Below, in pieces: positions 24,071 to 34,879 of a DNA stretch of 64,000 nucleotides (its first letter is position 1; each line of letters starts with the position of its first letter). Source of the DNA: Lineolata rhizophorae (Eukaryota > Ascomycota > Dothideomycetes > Lineolatales > Lineolataceae). The notes beneath the pieces were generated by a model. That model saw nothing but the letters and a program-made list of their open reading frames with translations, was not told the DNA's origin and ran no database searches. The DNA lies in contig MU001673.1 in NCBI GenBank assembly GCA_010093515.1, positions 398,133 through 462,132 on the forward strand, in the 5' to 3' direction. A program made the position numbers and the translations under genes.

Positions 24071-25337
24071 ATGCCTCCTCGGATCAACATCCCGCCGCTG
24101 ACCCGCGCCCTCCTCGCCGCCCTCCTCGTCCTCACCACCGTCAACGCCCTCCTCCGGCCCAGCGCGACCGCCACCACGCTCATCTCCGCCGGCGAGAGCG
24201 CCCTGACCCGCGCCGGCAACGGGCTGCCCTACCTATCCGTCGTGCCCGGCAGCTCCATCTTCTACCCGTGGGTCTTCTTGACCGCCGCCCTGGTCGAGGA
24301 GAACCTGGTCGGGCTGCTGGTCACCGGCGTGACCGTCTTCTACGGCGGCCGCTACCTCGAGCGCGCCTGGGGCTCGGCCGAGTTCGCCAAGTTCGTCCTC
24401 TTCGCGACCACGCTGCCCAATCTGGTCGCCTTCGGCATCTACATTGTTCTGTTTGCGCTGAGCCGGAGCGAGAAGGCGCTGTACGCGACCCTTCCCCCCC
24501 CTCCCCCCCTAGCCCTACCCCGTCCGCCTTCTACTAACCCCACCCTTCCTTCTCTCAAGCTTCACCACCATAACCGGCGGCGTGGCCCTCCAATCCGCCT
24601 TCCTCGTCTCCTTCAAGCAGCTCGTCCCCGAGCACACCGTCACGCTCTTCCGGCACCTGCTCCGCATCCGTGTCAAGCACTTCCCCGCACTCTTCCTTCT
24701 CGCCAACACGCTCTCCGGCCTCCTCCTCGGCACCGAGACGGCCCTCTTCCTCGCCTGGGCCGGCTTCCTCATCTCCTGGACCTACCTCCGCTTCTACAAG
24801 CTCTCGCCCCTCCTCTCCACCACCACCACCGACGCCCCGCCCCCCACGGACCTCATCCGCGGCGACCCCTCCGACACCTTCGCCTTCGCGCACTTCTTCC
24901 CCGACGCAACCCACGTGCTGCTCGCCCCGCTCGCCTCGCGCGCGCACGCCCTCGCCCTGGCCGCCGGCCTCGTCCGGCCCTTCCCCGCCGACGCCGTCCT
25001 CCTCAGCAACGCCGAGGCCCGCGCCCGCGCCGACGGCGCCCTCCTGCCCTCCCTCATGCACCCCGGCGGCGCCGCCCCGCCCCCGTCCCTGCCCGGCCCC
25101 AGGCGCGAGGAGGCCGAGAGGCGCAGGCAGCTGGCGCTCAGGGTCCTCGACCAGCGGCTGCATGCCGCGGGCGGGCCCAGGGCGGGCGCCGCTGCGCCCG
25201 CGCCCGCGAGCCCCGCCGTCGGCGCGGCCGCGGCCGGTGATGCTCCGGCTGGCTCGAGTGGTGCGGCGGCGCCGCCGGGGCCGGCGCGAACGGGAGGGGA
25301 TGGTGCGGGCGCGGCGCCGCTGGGAGGGAGCGCGTAG
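24071..25337 (+). CDS. TMEM115/DUF1751 rhomboid-like membrane protein
   Basis: Two exons, 24071-24480 and 24560-25337, give 395 residues. The 79-nt intron has gtacgc, ctactaac and ctcaag signals. Splicing gives EKALFTTITGGVALQSAFLV in phase. The N-terminal half has several hydrophobic segments: about 10-28, 65-90 and 110-135, then FPALFLLANTLSGLLLG and ALFLAWAGFLISWTYLRFY. The conserved block FLVSFKQLVPEHTVTLF and the RGDPSDTFAFAHFFPD segment are typical of the eukaryotic TMEM115/DUF1751 family. Members have a rhomboid-like fold without catalytic residues and sit in the Golgi, where animal TMEM115 affects retrograde traffic and glycosylation. The C-terminus is an Ala/Pro/Gly-rich cytosolic tail. 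Confidence 0.9.
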
Positions 25338-28004
25338 GCGGGAGGGCTAGGTCGATGCGTTTAGGTTTGGGTTGGGTTTCGGGCAGCGTGCGAGGCGGGA
25401 TGGGCGGCGAGGCGGGGGAGGGACGTTGCGCTTTGGTTTTCCGCGCCTGGATGGCTATATTAAAGCTTTTGTGGAGTTTTTTTTGCCTGAGTTCTTGTTA
25501 CATGGTTAAAACTACGGTTTTGGGGGTTCAGCGTTATTTTGCCAGGGTCGGCTCCGGTTCTGCATGCTGGACTTTGGGTTTTTCCCTTACTCTTCTTGTT
25601 GTCGTTTTCCTCCTTTCTCGCTCCCGTCGTGTTCTACAGTCGTGTCTGGGTTGGACCTCTTGTGTATTATATACCTAGGTATCTAGTCTTGTGGAGGGAA
25701 CATGAGGGGAAGAAATGGTGGTTAGAGTAGTCGATCAGGAAACTGTAGGTTTAAGAAGCGGTGGAAGGCTGGTTTGTCCGTGACAGTGCGCGTCCGAAGT
25801 CTCCTGGAGAACCTGTTTGGCGTGGGAATCCTCTAGAGGAAGACATTCTGCGCAGGACCTAGACACCCTGCGTACAACCTCGAGGAGATGATAGCAGTGT
25901 TCCAGCTGGCCGTTTAGCCTTCTCATTGGCTAACTATGCACGTCGTCCGTAAGCCGGGGCCAGCCCTGGTTCCTGGGAGCCCGACCCAGTGTCCACCAGC
26001 TTGGCCTTCATCGCCATTGCTCGCTAAGCTGTAAATATATCTACTTAAACCCCTCCATCGTTGATCGTTCCTCTGTGCCCTGCCGTCCGTGATCATCGAA
26101 ATCGTTCTAGCACAACAAAACGGAAAACAGAAAAGGCAAAAAGGCCCGCTTCAATTGATCCCACCCTTACCCGGGCACTCGTCACGCCCCTGCGGTGGGC
26201 GTAGGTAGCTCCGAGCTCCGCAGAGAGCCTCTCGCCAACTGGCCGCCTAACTCAACTCAATTGCAACGAAACCCTTTGTCCTCCCACCTCCTTCCCACCT
26301 CACCCCGAATCCCTTCCCACATTTCCCACACTCTCGCCCCGCGCTCTCGCCCGGTCCGCCGCCAGCCAGCCAGCCAGCGAGCGCGCCCGGGCCGGACCTC
26401 TGATCCCGTGACTTCGGCCGATCCGTCGCTTCACGGCTCGGCCGCTCGGTCGTGCCCCACATTGCGAGCGCCCCCTCTCCTGGATTCGCAGGATGGCGAG
26501 CTTTCGTCCCCCGCGCTGCGGGGTACATATGGTCGAGCGATATGTGCTGGTAGGTGGCGCCATCCCATGGGGCCCCGGACTGGTCGGTTTCGTATCGAGC
26601 GGGTGGGCGCCACGCGGGACGGGGGGAGCGCCGAGGAGGGACAGAGTGGGTAAGTTTACGTGGAGGGATGGGGATCGCTGGAGGCGGTGTTGTGAATTGG
26701 GCCACGCTGGGGAAACTTGTCGAGGGAAGATGTTATTAACGCTCCGTACTTATTGAAGTTCGTTCCTGATGACACTCAACCGTCTTGAGTGCGCTTACTC
26801 GCCGACTCCACGGGAGTGTATCTCGGCGGTAAACATCAGGGTTACCTTTTTGAAACGCCGTCCCGTCTCGCCTCGACAAGGTTCTTCACGGTCAACTTAT
26901 GGGCGACTTGCAAGGTAAGTAAGATTGTCCGCCCGGATGAAAGAGAACTAAAACGGACCAGATGTTCACGTACCTTGAAGATTAGCCTTATAGGGCTGAC
27001 CACGATCCCAAAGAATACTTGTTCGAGTTAGAGCAGGGGGCCTGGAGGGAAATCCGGCGCTAAACCCGGCCTTAGTGAAGCCAAAAGTGACCGCCCGGGA
27101 AGCCAAAGAATGCCATGGCGTGCTGCCTACCTACGTAGTAGATATTTCAAAGGTCTTTGAAATACTTTGGAATGCGGTCCAAGCGAGTCTATGGACAAGG
27201 CGATTATTTGATTTCTCGATCCGACCAGACGTGGCTGTACCATCCCATTTAGCGCTAGGTAACCTTACCTGCACCCAGGCGTTAGGACGCGGAAATCTAG
27301 CGCGTATAAAATGCCGCTCGACGCATGACGTAAATCATGTCCGACGCCAACGACTGCCGAACGCTTCCCCGGCCTTCCCCACAAAACTCCAGCCTTGAAC
27401 AAGCCGCTATCCGCTCCCACCGTTGTCCCACCAGCGCGAATCCCGTTTCGATGCCATTTCCACTCCGCCCATGGCAAGGTTTAGCATATCTACGCGGCTG
27501 CCCAGACGCGGTTGCATCTGTCAAACGAGGACCCCCCAATCGTTGGTAATGTCTTGAAATCCGAATTGGCGAGGCTGCATTAGGCGCAACGGGCCTCTGT
27601 TGTCTCCACTCAGTTGTGGCGTTTGGACCAAGGGGCAATACTAGTTCGAAGGACGGCCAGCGCGCTCGGCATGAGGAGATCGTCGCGCATACCCTAGGCT
27701 ATGCCGCGCCCATATATGAATCCTAGGCTTTGCAGCTGCGGGGTGATGTTTACTGTCTTGACTTACCACTCCTCGTCGATACCGTCCACAGTTCTTGGTG
27801 GTGTTACGCTCACAAGATTTGCGACCTTTCTGCCTTTTTATTTTCGTCCCTATAGTTCGTTCGCCAGAAGACGTATACTTTCTAGCAAGCTTTCCCGCAA
27901 CCTTATACGATCTGCTCGAGGGAGCTTACGCTCGCAATCGCAATTCGAATTTACTGTTTCCCCAACTCCCGCTTCACTGGATTTGAGTGACAGCCCCTGC
28001 AACT
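25338..28004. other. Gene-free region before the flavin monooxygenase
   Basis: About 2.7 kb. A T-rich 3' flank follows the TMEM115-like gene (25430-25680). After that I see only short frames on both strands, a gccagcca microsatellite (26361-26380), and mid-GC DNA. A CT- and A-rich leader at about 27800-28000 precedes the monooxygenase. No gene is supported. Confidence 0.5.
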
Positions 28005-30116
28005 ATGTCTGCCGTACCCAACCTCCCGGAGGAGCTCTCCCATGCGGGCATACCCACGGGCCCGGCCGCATCTGTCAACGGCCATTCCGCAACAAAGCCC
28101 GCCACAAACGGCGACCACGTCGGCACGAATGGCGCCGTGAAGGCCCCCGCGACGACGGCAGCCGAGGCGGACGCCAACTACGTGTACTCTCTGCACGACG
28201 CGCCCGTGGAGAACTGCCGCCCGATCAAGGTGATTGTCATCGGCGCAGGCTATTCGGGCATATATTGCGGCATCCGCCTACCGGAAAGGATCCGCAACCT
28301 AGACTTGACCATATACGACAAGAACGAAGGGTTTGGGGGGACCTGGTGGGAAAACCGATACCCCGGCTGCGCGTGCGACATACCGTGTGCGTAATACCCG
28401 TCGCAGTCCTTTTCCGGGCGAATTGTAGACATTGTATTGCTGATCCTAGGAATCTGATCGTACAGCGCACTCATACCAGTACTCCTTCTCGCCGAACACG
28501 CAGTGGTCGGCGCTGTACGCGCCGTCGTGGGAGATCCGGCAGTACCTGAACGACACGGCGCGCAAGTACTCGGTCGACCGCTTCACCAAGCTGAAGCACG
28601 AGGTCAACGACACGTGGTTCGACAAGGACCAGGCGCGGTGGCACCTGAAGATCACGAATCTCGAGACGGGCCAGGCGTTCGAGGACGACGCGGACGTGTT
28701 GATCAGCGCTAGGGGCAACCTGAACAACATGGCCTGGCCGGATATTGAGGGCCTAGATCAGTTCAAGGGGCCTAAGATGCACTCGGCGAAATGGGACCAG
28801 GAGTCAGTGAATCGAAGCCTGAGGGCCGGACGCGGGTTCGAAGAATGCACGATGCTGATTGGCTTCCCCTCGCAGGTACGATTTCAAGGGCAAGCGCGTC
28901 GGTGTGATTGGCACTGGTAGTTCCGCCATCCAGATCATCCCTGCGCTGCAGAAAGTCGAAGGAACGTTCCTTTCTTGCTTTGCCAGAGGCAGGACTTGGA
29001 TATCTCCGCCGTTCGGCAAGCAGATTCTTGATCAGCTCGGCCTAACTTCGTACCAAAGTTCGTGTTCTTTGTAAAATGAACGCGCATGTATTCGGTGCCT
29101 GACACTTTCTTCCAGTTCCCCCAGAGCGACGGGCCCAATTCGCGCGCGATCCAGACGGCTACGAAAAGTTCAGGCTCGCCATCGAGGAAGACGCCAACGT
29201 CATCCACGGCGTCACAATCCGAGGGCATCCGCTGCAAAAGGCAGGCCAGGAGCTGTTCCGGCAGATGATGAAGGAGCGGCTCAAGTCGCGGCCGGACATC
29301 TTCGAGGAGATAGTGCCGTCTTTCTCGCCCGGCTGCCGGCGACTGACGCCGGGGCCAGGCTTCCTCGAGGCCCTCACCGAGGACAACGTCGACTACATCA
29401 AGACGGAAATCGAGCGCATCGAGCCCACCGGCGTGCGCACGCAAGACGGCAAGCTGCACGAGATAGACGTGCTGGTGTGCGCGACGGGGTTCCAATCGTC
29501 GGCGCCGCCGCCGTTCGGCGTGCGGGGCCTGGGCGGCCGCACGCTGGTGGACAAGTGGGCCGACCGCGCCGACAGCTACCTGTCGCTGGCGACGGACGGG
29601 TTCCCGAACCTGTTCATGATGATGGGGCCCAATAGCGCCATCGGGTCCGGCAGCCTGACGATGATGTTCGAGGCCGTGGGCGACTACATCGTCAAGTGCG
29701 TGCGCAAGATGCAGAAGGAGAACGTGCGGTCCATGGCCATCAAGAAGGAGCGCGTGCGCGACTTCATGGCCTACGCGGACGCCTACTTCGACCGCACCGT
29801 CTTCATGGAGGACTGCCGCTCCTGGTACCGCAAGGGCGGCAAGGGCGACAAGGTCACGGGCCTCTGGCCAGGGAGCTCCATGCACTGCATCGAGGCGCTG
29901 CGGTCGCCCCGCTGGGAGGACTACGATTACGAGTACCTCGACCGCGAGCACGGCGGCGACGACAACCGCCTCGGCTTCTTGGGCAACGGCTGGAGCGTCA
30001 ATCAGATCGATGAGGTCCACACGGCTTGGTACTTGTATCCGGAGTTCCTTCAGGTGCCCTTGGCTCCGAGGCCAGAGGACAACTGGTTCTACCAGGCAAG
30101 AGCATTTTCGCCCTGA
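28005..30116 (+). CDS. FAD-dependent Baeyer-Villiger-type monooxygenase (class B)
   Basis: Four exons: 28005-28386, 28466-28802, 28876-29057 and 29116-30116, giving 633 residues. The FAD Rossmann motif VIVIGAGYSGIYCGI is near 77-90. Next come FGGTWWENRYPGCACDIPSH (about 110-129) and YQYSFS, hallmarks of BVMOs. The BVMO fingerprint FxGxxxHxxxWD is present exactly as FKGPKMHSAKWD, near 227. The NADPH Rossmann motif GVIGTGSSAIQIIPAL follows. Such enzymes insert oxygen next to a ketone to make esters or lactones, and in fungi act in degradation or secondary metabolism. Intron 2 uses a weaker gtcagt donor, chosen because it alone keeps phase. No biosynthetic cluster surrounds the gene, so the substrate is open. 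Confidence 0.93.
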
Positions 30117-30764
30117 TTCGAGGCCTGAGTAGGGGCGTCTTGATTAGGACACAGTTTGTATATATTCGGGGTGTTGTTTTTGGGTTTCTGCCCTATTCGA
30201 GCCCGTTTGGTGGTCGGTAGGTGTTTAGGTATTTCTATTGTCGCTCGAGTGAAATCCTCATCTTGAAGGTAGTCTGCCGTGAAACCCTAGTGCAGGTACT
30301 AAGGATAGTGCTGCGAGTAAGCTCCTGGCTTTCAGAACAACCTCGGCTGTGTGCAGCAGACTTTGATACACTTTTACTCGCTGAGAGGAAATCAAGAATA
30401 GACATCTACTGCAGGATTACATTTGCGGTTGGGGAGATATCAACGGAGAACTGGCGGGACGGCGCTGCGAAGACGCGCTGCGAAGTGCAGATTGCCGAAT
30501 CGGGATCTAATAGAGACACGTGATCACGCGCCGCGCTAGCGCGGTTCGGACCCGTCCCTTTATCGTTTATGCGCCTTCTGCCGAGCCCCTCACCATTCAC
30601 CTTCGTGCCTTTTCCACCAAGTATTTCTTTCCCGCCGCCTCCTTCTAACACCCTCCACCTCTTCTCCTTCCTCCCTCTACCACCAGCGCCGGCCCTCTGC
30701 ACCTACCTTCGACGACTCGATCCTACGCTGCCCGTACAAAAAAACACATCGTACCGCGTGCGCG
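30117..30764. other. Intergenic region before RAD7
   Basis: About 650 bp with the 3' flank of the monooxygenase and a pyrimidine-rich leader (30580-30720) before the RAD7 start. No gene is seen. Confidence 0.55.
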
Positions 30765-33100
30765 ATGTAAGTCGGAATGAGCAATGCAGACTTAGGAGCT
30801 TCGCGATCTATGTTTGCTGACCCGCGACCAGGTCGACTAGACGCGCCGGTTCGAACCGCATCCGCGGACCGTGAGTCCTCTCCCCCTCCACATTTATGAC
30901 ACGTCAATCTTCGATTAATGTAGTAATGTCCGTAGGCACTCGGCTTTGACCGATTTTCTCGCCGTAAGTAGCCTTCCCGTCTCTTCTGTCGCGTACGATT
31001 TGCACCCGATGGCGGGCTTATACCATACCGCTTCGTCGCCCACGCTTGAGCATAAAGCTAATGTCTGATCTATTGCGATAGGCACACAACATCTCCGCCG
31101 CGCAGATCCGCGCCGATTACAATCGTCGCCGCGGCCAGGAGGGCGAGAACCGCGAGAACCGCGGGAACGACCAGAACGGCGAAAATGGCAACGGCCAAGA
31201 AAACGGCGTCGCAACTCCCGGCGATGCAGACGCCGTCGATGCGCAGCCCACCCAGGCTGCCGCCAATGGCAATGCCAGCGGCCTCCTCGAGAACCTAAAT
31301 CTCGACGAGGAGGAATCCGAGCAGGAGGACGAGGCTCCGCAGCCGTCTGCGTCCCGCAAACGCAAGCGCACGGGCGAGAAAGCGAAGCAGAAGGAGAAGG
31401 GGAAAGAGAAAGAGTCCAAGAAGAAGCCCAAGAAGGGCAATGCCAAGAAGAAGAAGGGACAGGACGACGGCGACGACGATGACGATGACGACTACGAGGA
31501 CGACTTCCTGGACATGTACAAAAAGGCGCCTCCTCCGCCTGGCCAGCTCGAGTACTGTGAGATTTGCGGCAAGCGCTTCACCGTGACTCCGTATAGCAAA
31601 ACAGGCCCGCAAGGCGGCCTAGTTTGCACGCCCTGCGGAAAGCAACTGGCCAAGGATGCCAAGGCGGAGAATAACAAGAACAAGCCCAAAAAGGCGGCTG
31701 CTAATCGCCGCAGTCGGAGGAAGATGGAAAGTGATCGCCTCGATGGCCGTTCTACATTTGGCGCCAAATCATTGCTGCAGCTTTGCATCGAGAAGGTCGT
31801 GCAGCATCACAACGATATCGAAGAATTTGGAGACTTGCCTCCGAAGGTGCTAGAGCGGCTGAGCGAGATCTTCAGCAAGAACCGGGTGCTGAACTCGCGC
31901 ACCATAAAGCTCTTCTTGCGCCCCGACCTTGATACTGTGGCTCTGCATGACTGTGCATGTAAGTTTGCAGTACGCCGTACCTCGTAATAGACGACAGTCA
32001 AACTAACGCCTCACTTAGACATCGAGACCGAAGACTATGATCAGATCTTTGCGATCTCGCAAAACGTCAAGAAGCTTGTGCTGCGCAACGCGTGCCAGTT
32101 CAAAGACGAGAATGTCGAGTACATGATCGGCAAAGCCACGAAACTCGAATACCTGCAGCTCTATGCCAGCAACCTTGTCTCCAATACGATGTGGATCAAG
32201 CTCTTCCAGGAGCGCGGCAAGCAGTTCAGCGCGGTGAAGCTTCAGTGGCTCGATGCGGCTTTCGATGACGACGCTGTCGAGGCCATGGTTGCCAATTGCC
32301 CCAAGCTTGAGCGCGTCAAATTGAAGTACTGCCGCAAAGTGGGCAGACGCTCAATTGATGCACTTGCCAAGCTTCCTAAGCTCCAGCACCTCTCTCTGCT
32401 CATGAGCCAAGAGGTTTCCGCCGAGAGCGTCGTCGGCCTCATTTCGCGCGTCGGCCATAACCTGCGCACGCTCTCGCTCGAGAAATTCATTGACGCCGAC
32501 GACACCGTCCTAGCCGCCATCCACCAGCATTGCCGCCACCTGCGCAAGCTGCGCTTCACCGGGAACGAGTGCTGCACCGAGGCCGCCTACGCGTCGCTCT
32601 TCACCGACTGGGCCAACGTGCCGCTGCACTTCGTCGACCTCAGCTCGACACGCGACGTGGACAACAGCAACCCGGACGGTCCGCAAGACGAACCGGTCGG
32701 CCTCGGCGCCGCCTCCTTCGACGCTCTCGTGCGCCACTCGGGCCCGGAGCTGCGCCACCTCCAGGTCACGTCGTGCCGGCACGTGCCGCTCGCGGCCTTC
32801 ATGGACGCCTTCGACGGCAAGAAGTGCTACCCGCAGCTCAAGGAGGTCAACATCTCGTTTTGCACGCAGGCCGACACGACGGTCGTGGCGGGCATCTTCC
32901 GCTCCTGCCCTAGGCTCGAGCGCGTCATCGCCTTCGGCTGCTTCAATGTGGCCGACGTCATCGTGCCCCGTGGCGTCTCGCTCATCGGCGTCCCTAGGGC
33001 GCAGGAGGCGATCGAGCAGCTCGGCACCGCGGTTTGGGAGGCGGGTACCGGAATGGATGGTGCCAAGGGATCGGCCAAGCTGCTCGAAAGGCTGTTCTGA
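30765..33100 (+). CDS. RAD7: DNA repair protein Rad7
   Basis: Five coding exons: 30765-30766, 30832-30870, 30936-30963, 31082-31958 and 32019-33100, giving 675 residues. The first coding exon supplies only AT of the start codon; the G comes after a gtaagt-cag intron. The joined N-terminus reads MSTRRAGSNRIRGPHSALTD, then FLAAHNISAAQIRADYNRRR, as in fungal Rad7. A Lys-rich and acidic stretch follows, then a CxxC...CxxC zinc site (Cys182, Cys185, Cys205, Cys208). The rest is leucine-rich repeats (LVLRNACQFKDENVEYMIG and onward). Rad7 with Rad16 recognises damage in silent chromatin during global-genome nucleotide excision repair, and forms a cullin ubiquitin ligase. The identification is strong. 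The split start is inferred from consensus, phase and the restored N-terminus. Confidence 0.94.
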
Positions 33101-34879
33101 TTTTGGGAATTACTGGTTTGGTGGCGTTACCGTGGCGGCAGGGAAGGGGTCAATGAACAACTGGCATCACGATGGTAGGATTGCGGGTTAAAAGTTCGGT
33201 AGGGAGTTCTTCGGATTTGAAGGTGCGGAATGGGACCCATGGTTTGGGATATGGAGCTTGGCGTTCAGAGTCCCGGAATAGCCGGCCAGGTTTTCTCTTT
33301 TCTCTTTACAAGGCATGGTACACTAGAGCAAGTCCAAGAAGCTGGACCGGAGCTTCAGATAGTGTGCTACGGGAGGATGACACATCCCCTCCAGATGGGA
33401 ATCAAAAGACTTTATGATTGCGACTTCCCTCTTCTTTCTCTGTGCTGCTTACGTGCAGAATAGGCCCTGGATCATGCCCATGTTTGAATGCTGCACTGAT
33501 ATTCGTCGTGTCAAATGCTAACTTAGTGAGGATATTTGGCATCTTGTTACCGTTCGGGGCTCCCCGATGGAACTGCGCGGTCGTACCGCGTCTAGTACTT
33601 TCATCCAAAGATAGTCACTGTGCCTCGCGAAGCATCCATTAAAGATGAGAGCGAGAGGCATTCCAATCCCAGTCGCCAATCCGTGCAGATTGCTGCGCTC
33701 TCGGCCGTCTAGACTATTGCAGCCTCCCAGGAACACCCCAAGCTCTCCGAGACCCTTCCCGACGCCGGTCTTCCAGCGTTTCTCCAGATGACCCATTATC
33801 AGACCCGGAAACGAGATCGACGGCCACCGGATCTGCTTTGGGGGCACCAATGGGTGGCCTCGAGGACAGAAGGGCTAGGGGCAATCGATCATCGCTTCTG
33901 TCTCCCAGCAACTCCGAATAACGTCCGCGTTTCTCCCTATAGCGACCATGATTGGTGGAAGTCTTGGGGTCAAAGCCAAAGAAACGGCCAGAGAATACGG
34001 GGAGAGTAGAGACCAAGTAGTACCTTGTCGGATACGCCGCTCAACGACGGAGCAAAGTCTCAGTTTCGTGGGTCAGTTCAGGGTGAGAGGTATAGATGTG
34101 GCTGGTAACGATCGTCATGGCCGAAACGTTCATCAACATCAGAGTAGTCGAACCATAGTCGAGGAGGCGATGCTACCTGTCCGTCCGCACTTTCGGCCTT
34201 TCCCGGCTCAACGAAGCGTCTGTCTTCTCCCTTTACAGTTGTGAAACACCCTATTCCTCAGCCTGTGGCACATGGGAGTAGTCGCTCGTAGTATGTGAAA
34301 TTCTCTTCTGCAATGCAATCCTAATATACGTATTTATATACCGGCACGTACTATATACCTTTCTACCCTGCGCATTATCTGCGACAAGAGTGTACCCGCT
34401 ACAATCCAACCAACTAGCTCTCAACAACAACCGCCAATTTTCAATTCCAGAATCTACAATGAAATACAGCTGTTAAAAAGCAGGCCTCGGTACACATGCA
34501 CCATAATATCTACGTGTACGTGTCTCGCAAAAGCAAACATTACCACCGCCAACGGCCCCACTGAGCAGGAAGTAGGAAGGGGGAAAAACCGGACGAGGAA
34601 GGAATGTAGGCCCGAATAAATAACAGCTGAACTCCTAGAAATGCAACTCCGCAACTCTTCGTCACGGAAGAACAATTACGCTTGCACTTTTAAGCCTAGT
34701 GTAGCCCAACTTGCCAACACAGCCCCGAACAACCGCCGAGCGCTCACTGTACACCGCGCAACCTCACCATTACCTTCGCCCGCTCCCCAACGCCCGTAAT
34801 CCTGCCCTCACGCCCATCCCATCATTCCTGCCCAGCCCCCTCCCCAAAAACAAGCCGCGCCGCCCACCCGCTTCCGCCC
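33101..34879. other. Convergent intergenic region between RAD7 and the Bor1-like gene
   Basis: About 1.8 kb holding the 3' flanks of RAD7 (+) and the transporter gene (-). Composition falls to AT-richer levels around 34260-34470 (tatatacc motifs). Only short unrecognised frames are found. Confidence 0.5.

Noticed and set aside
23053-25240. Very long + strand frames overlapping the Sif2/TMEM115 divergent region
   Set aside because: They run through the LisH exons on the opposite strand and past the TMEM115-like ATG without any domain; they exist because stops are rare at this GC content.
30845-30860. GGTTCGAACC, a B-box-like sequence suggesting a tRNA
   Set aside because: It lies inside RAD7 exon 2, and no A-box or cloverleaf surrounds it.
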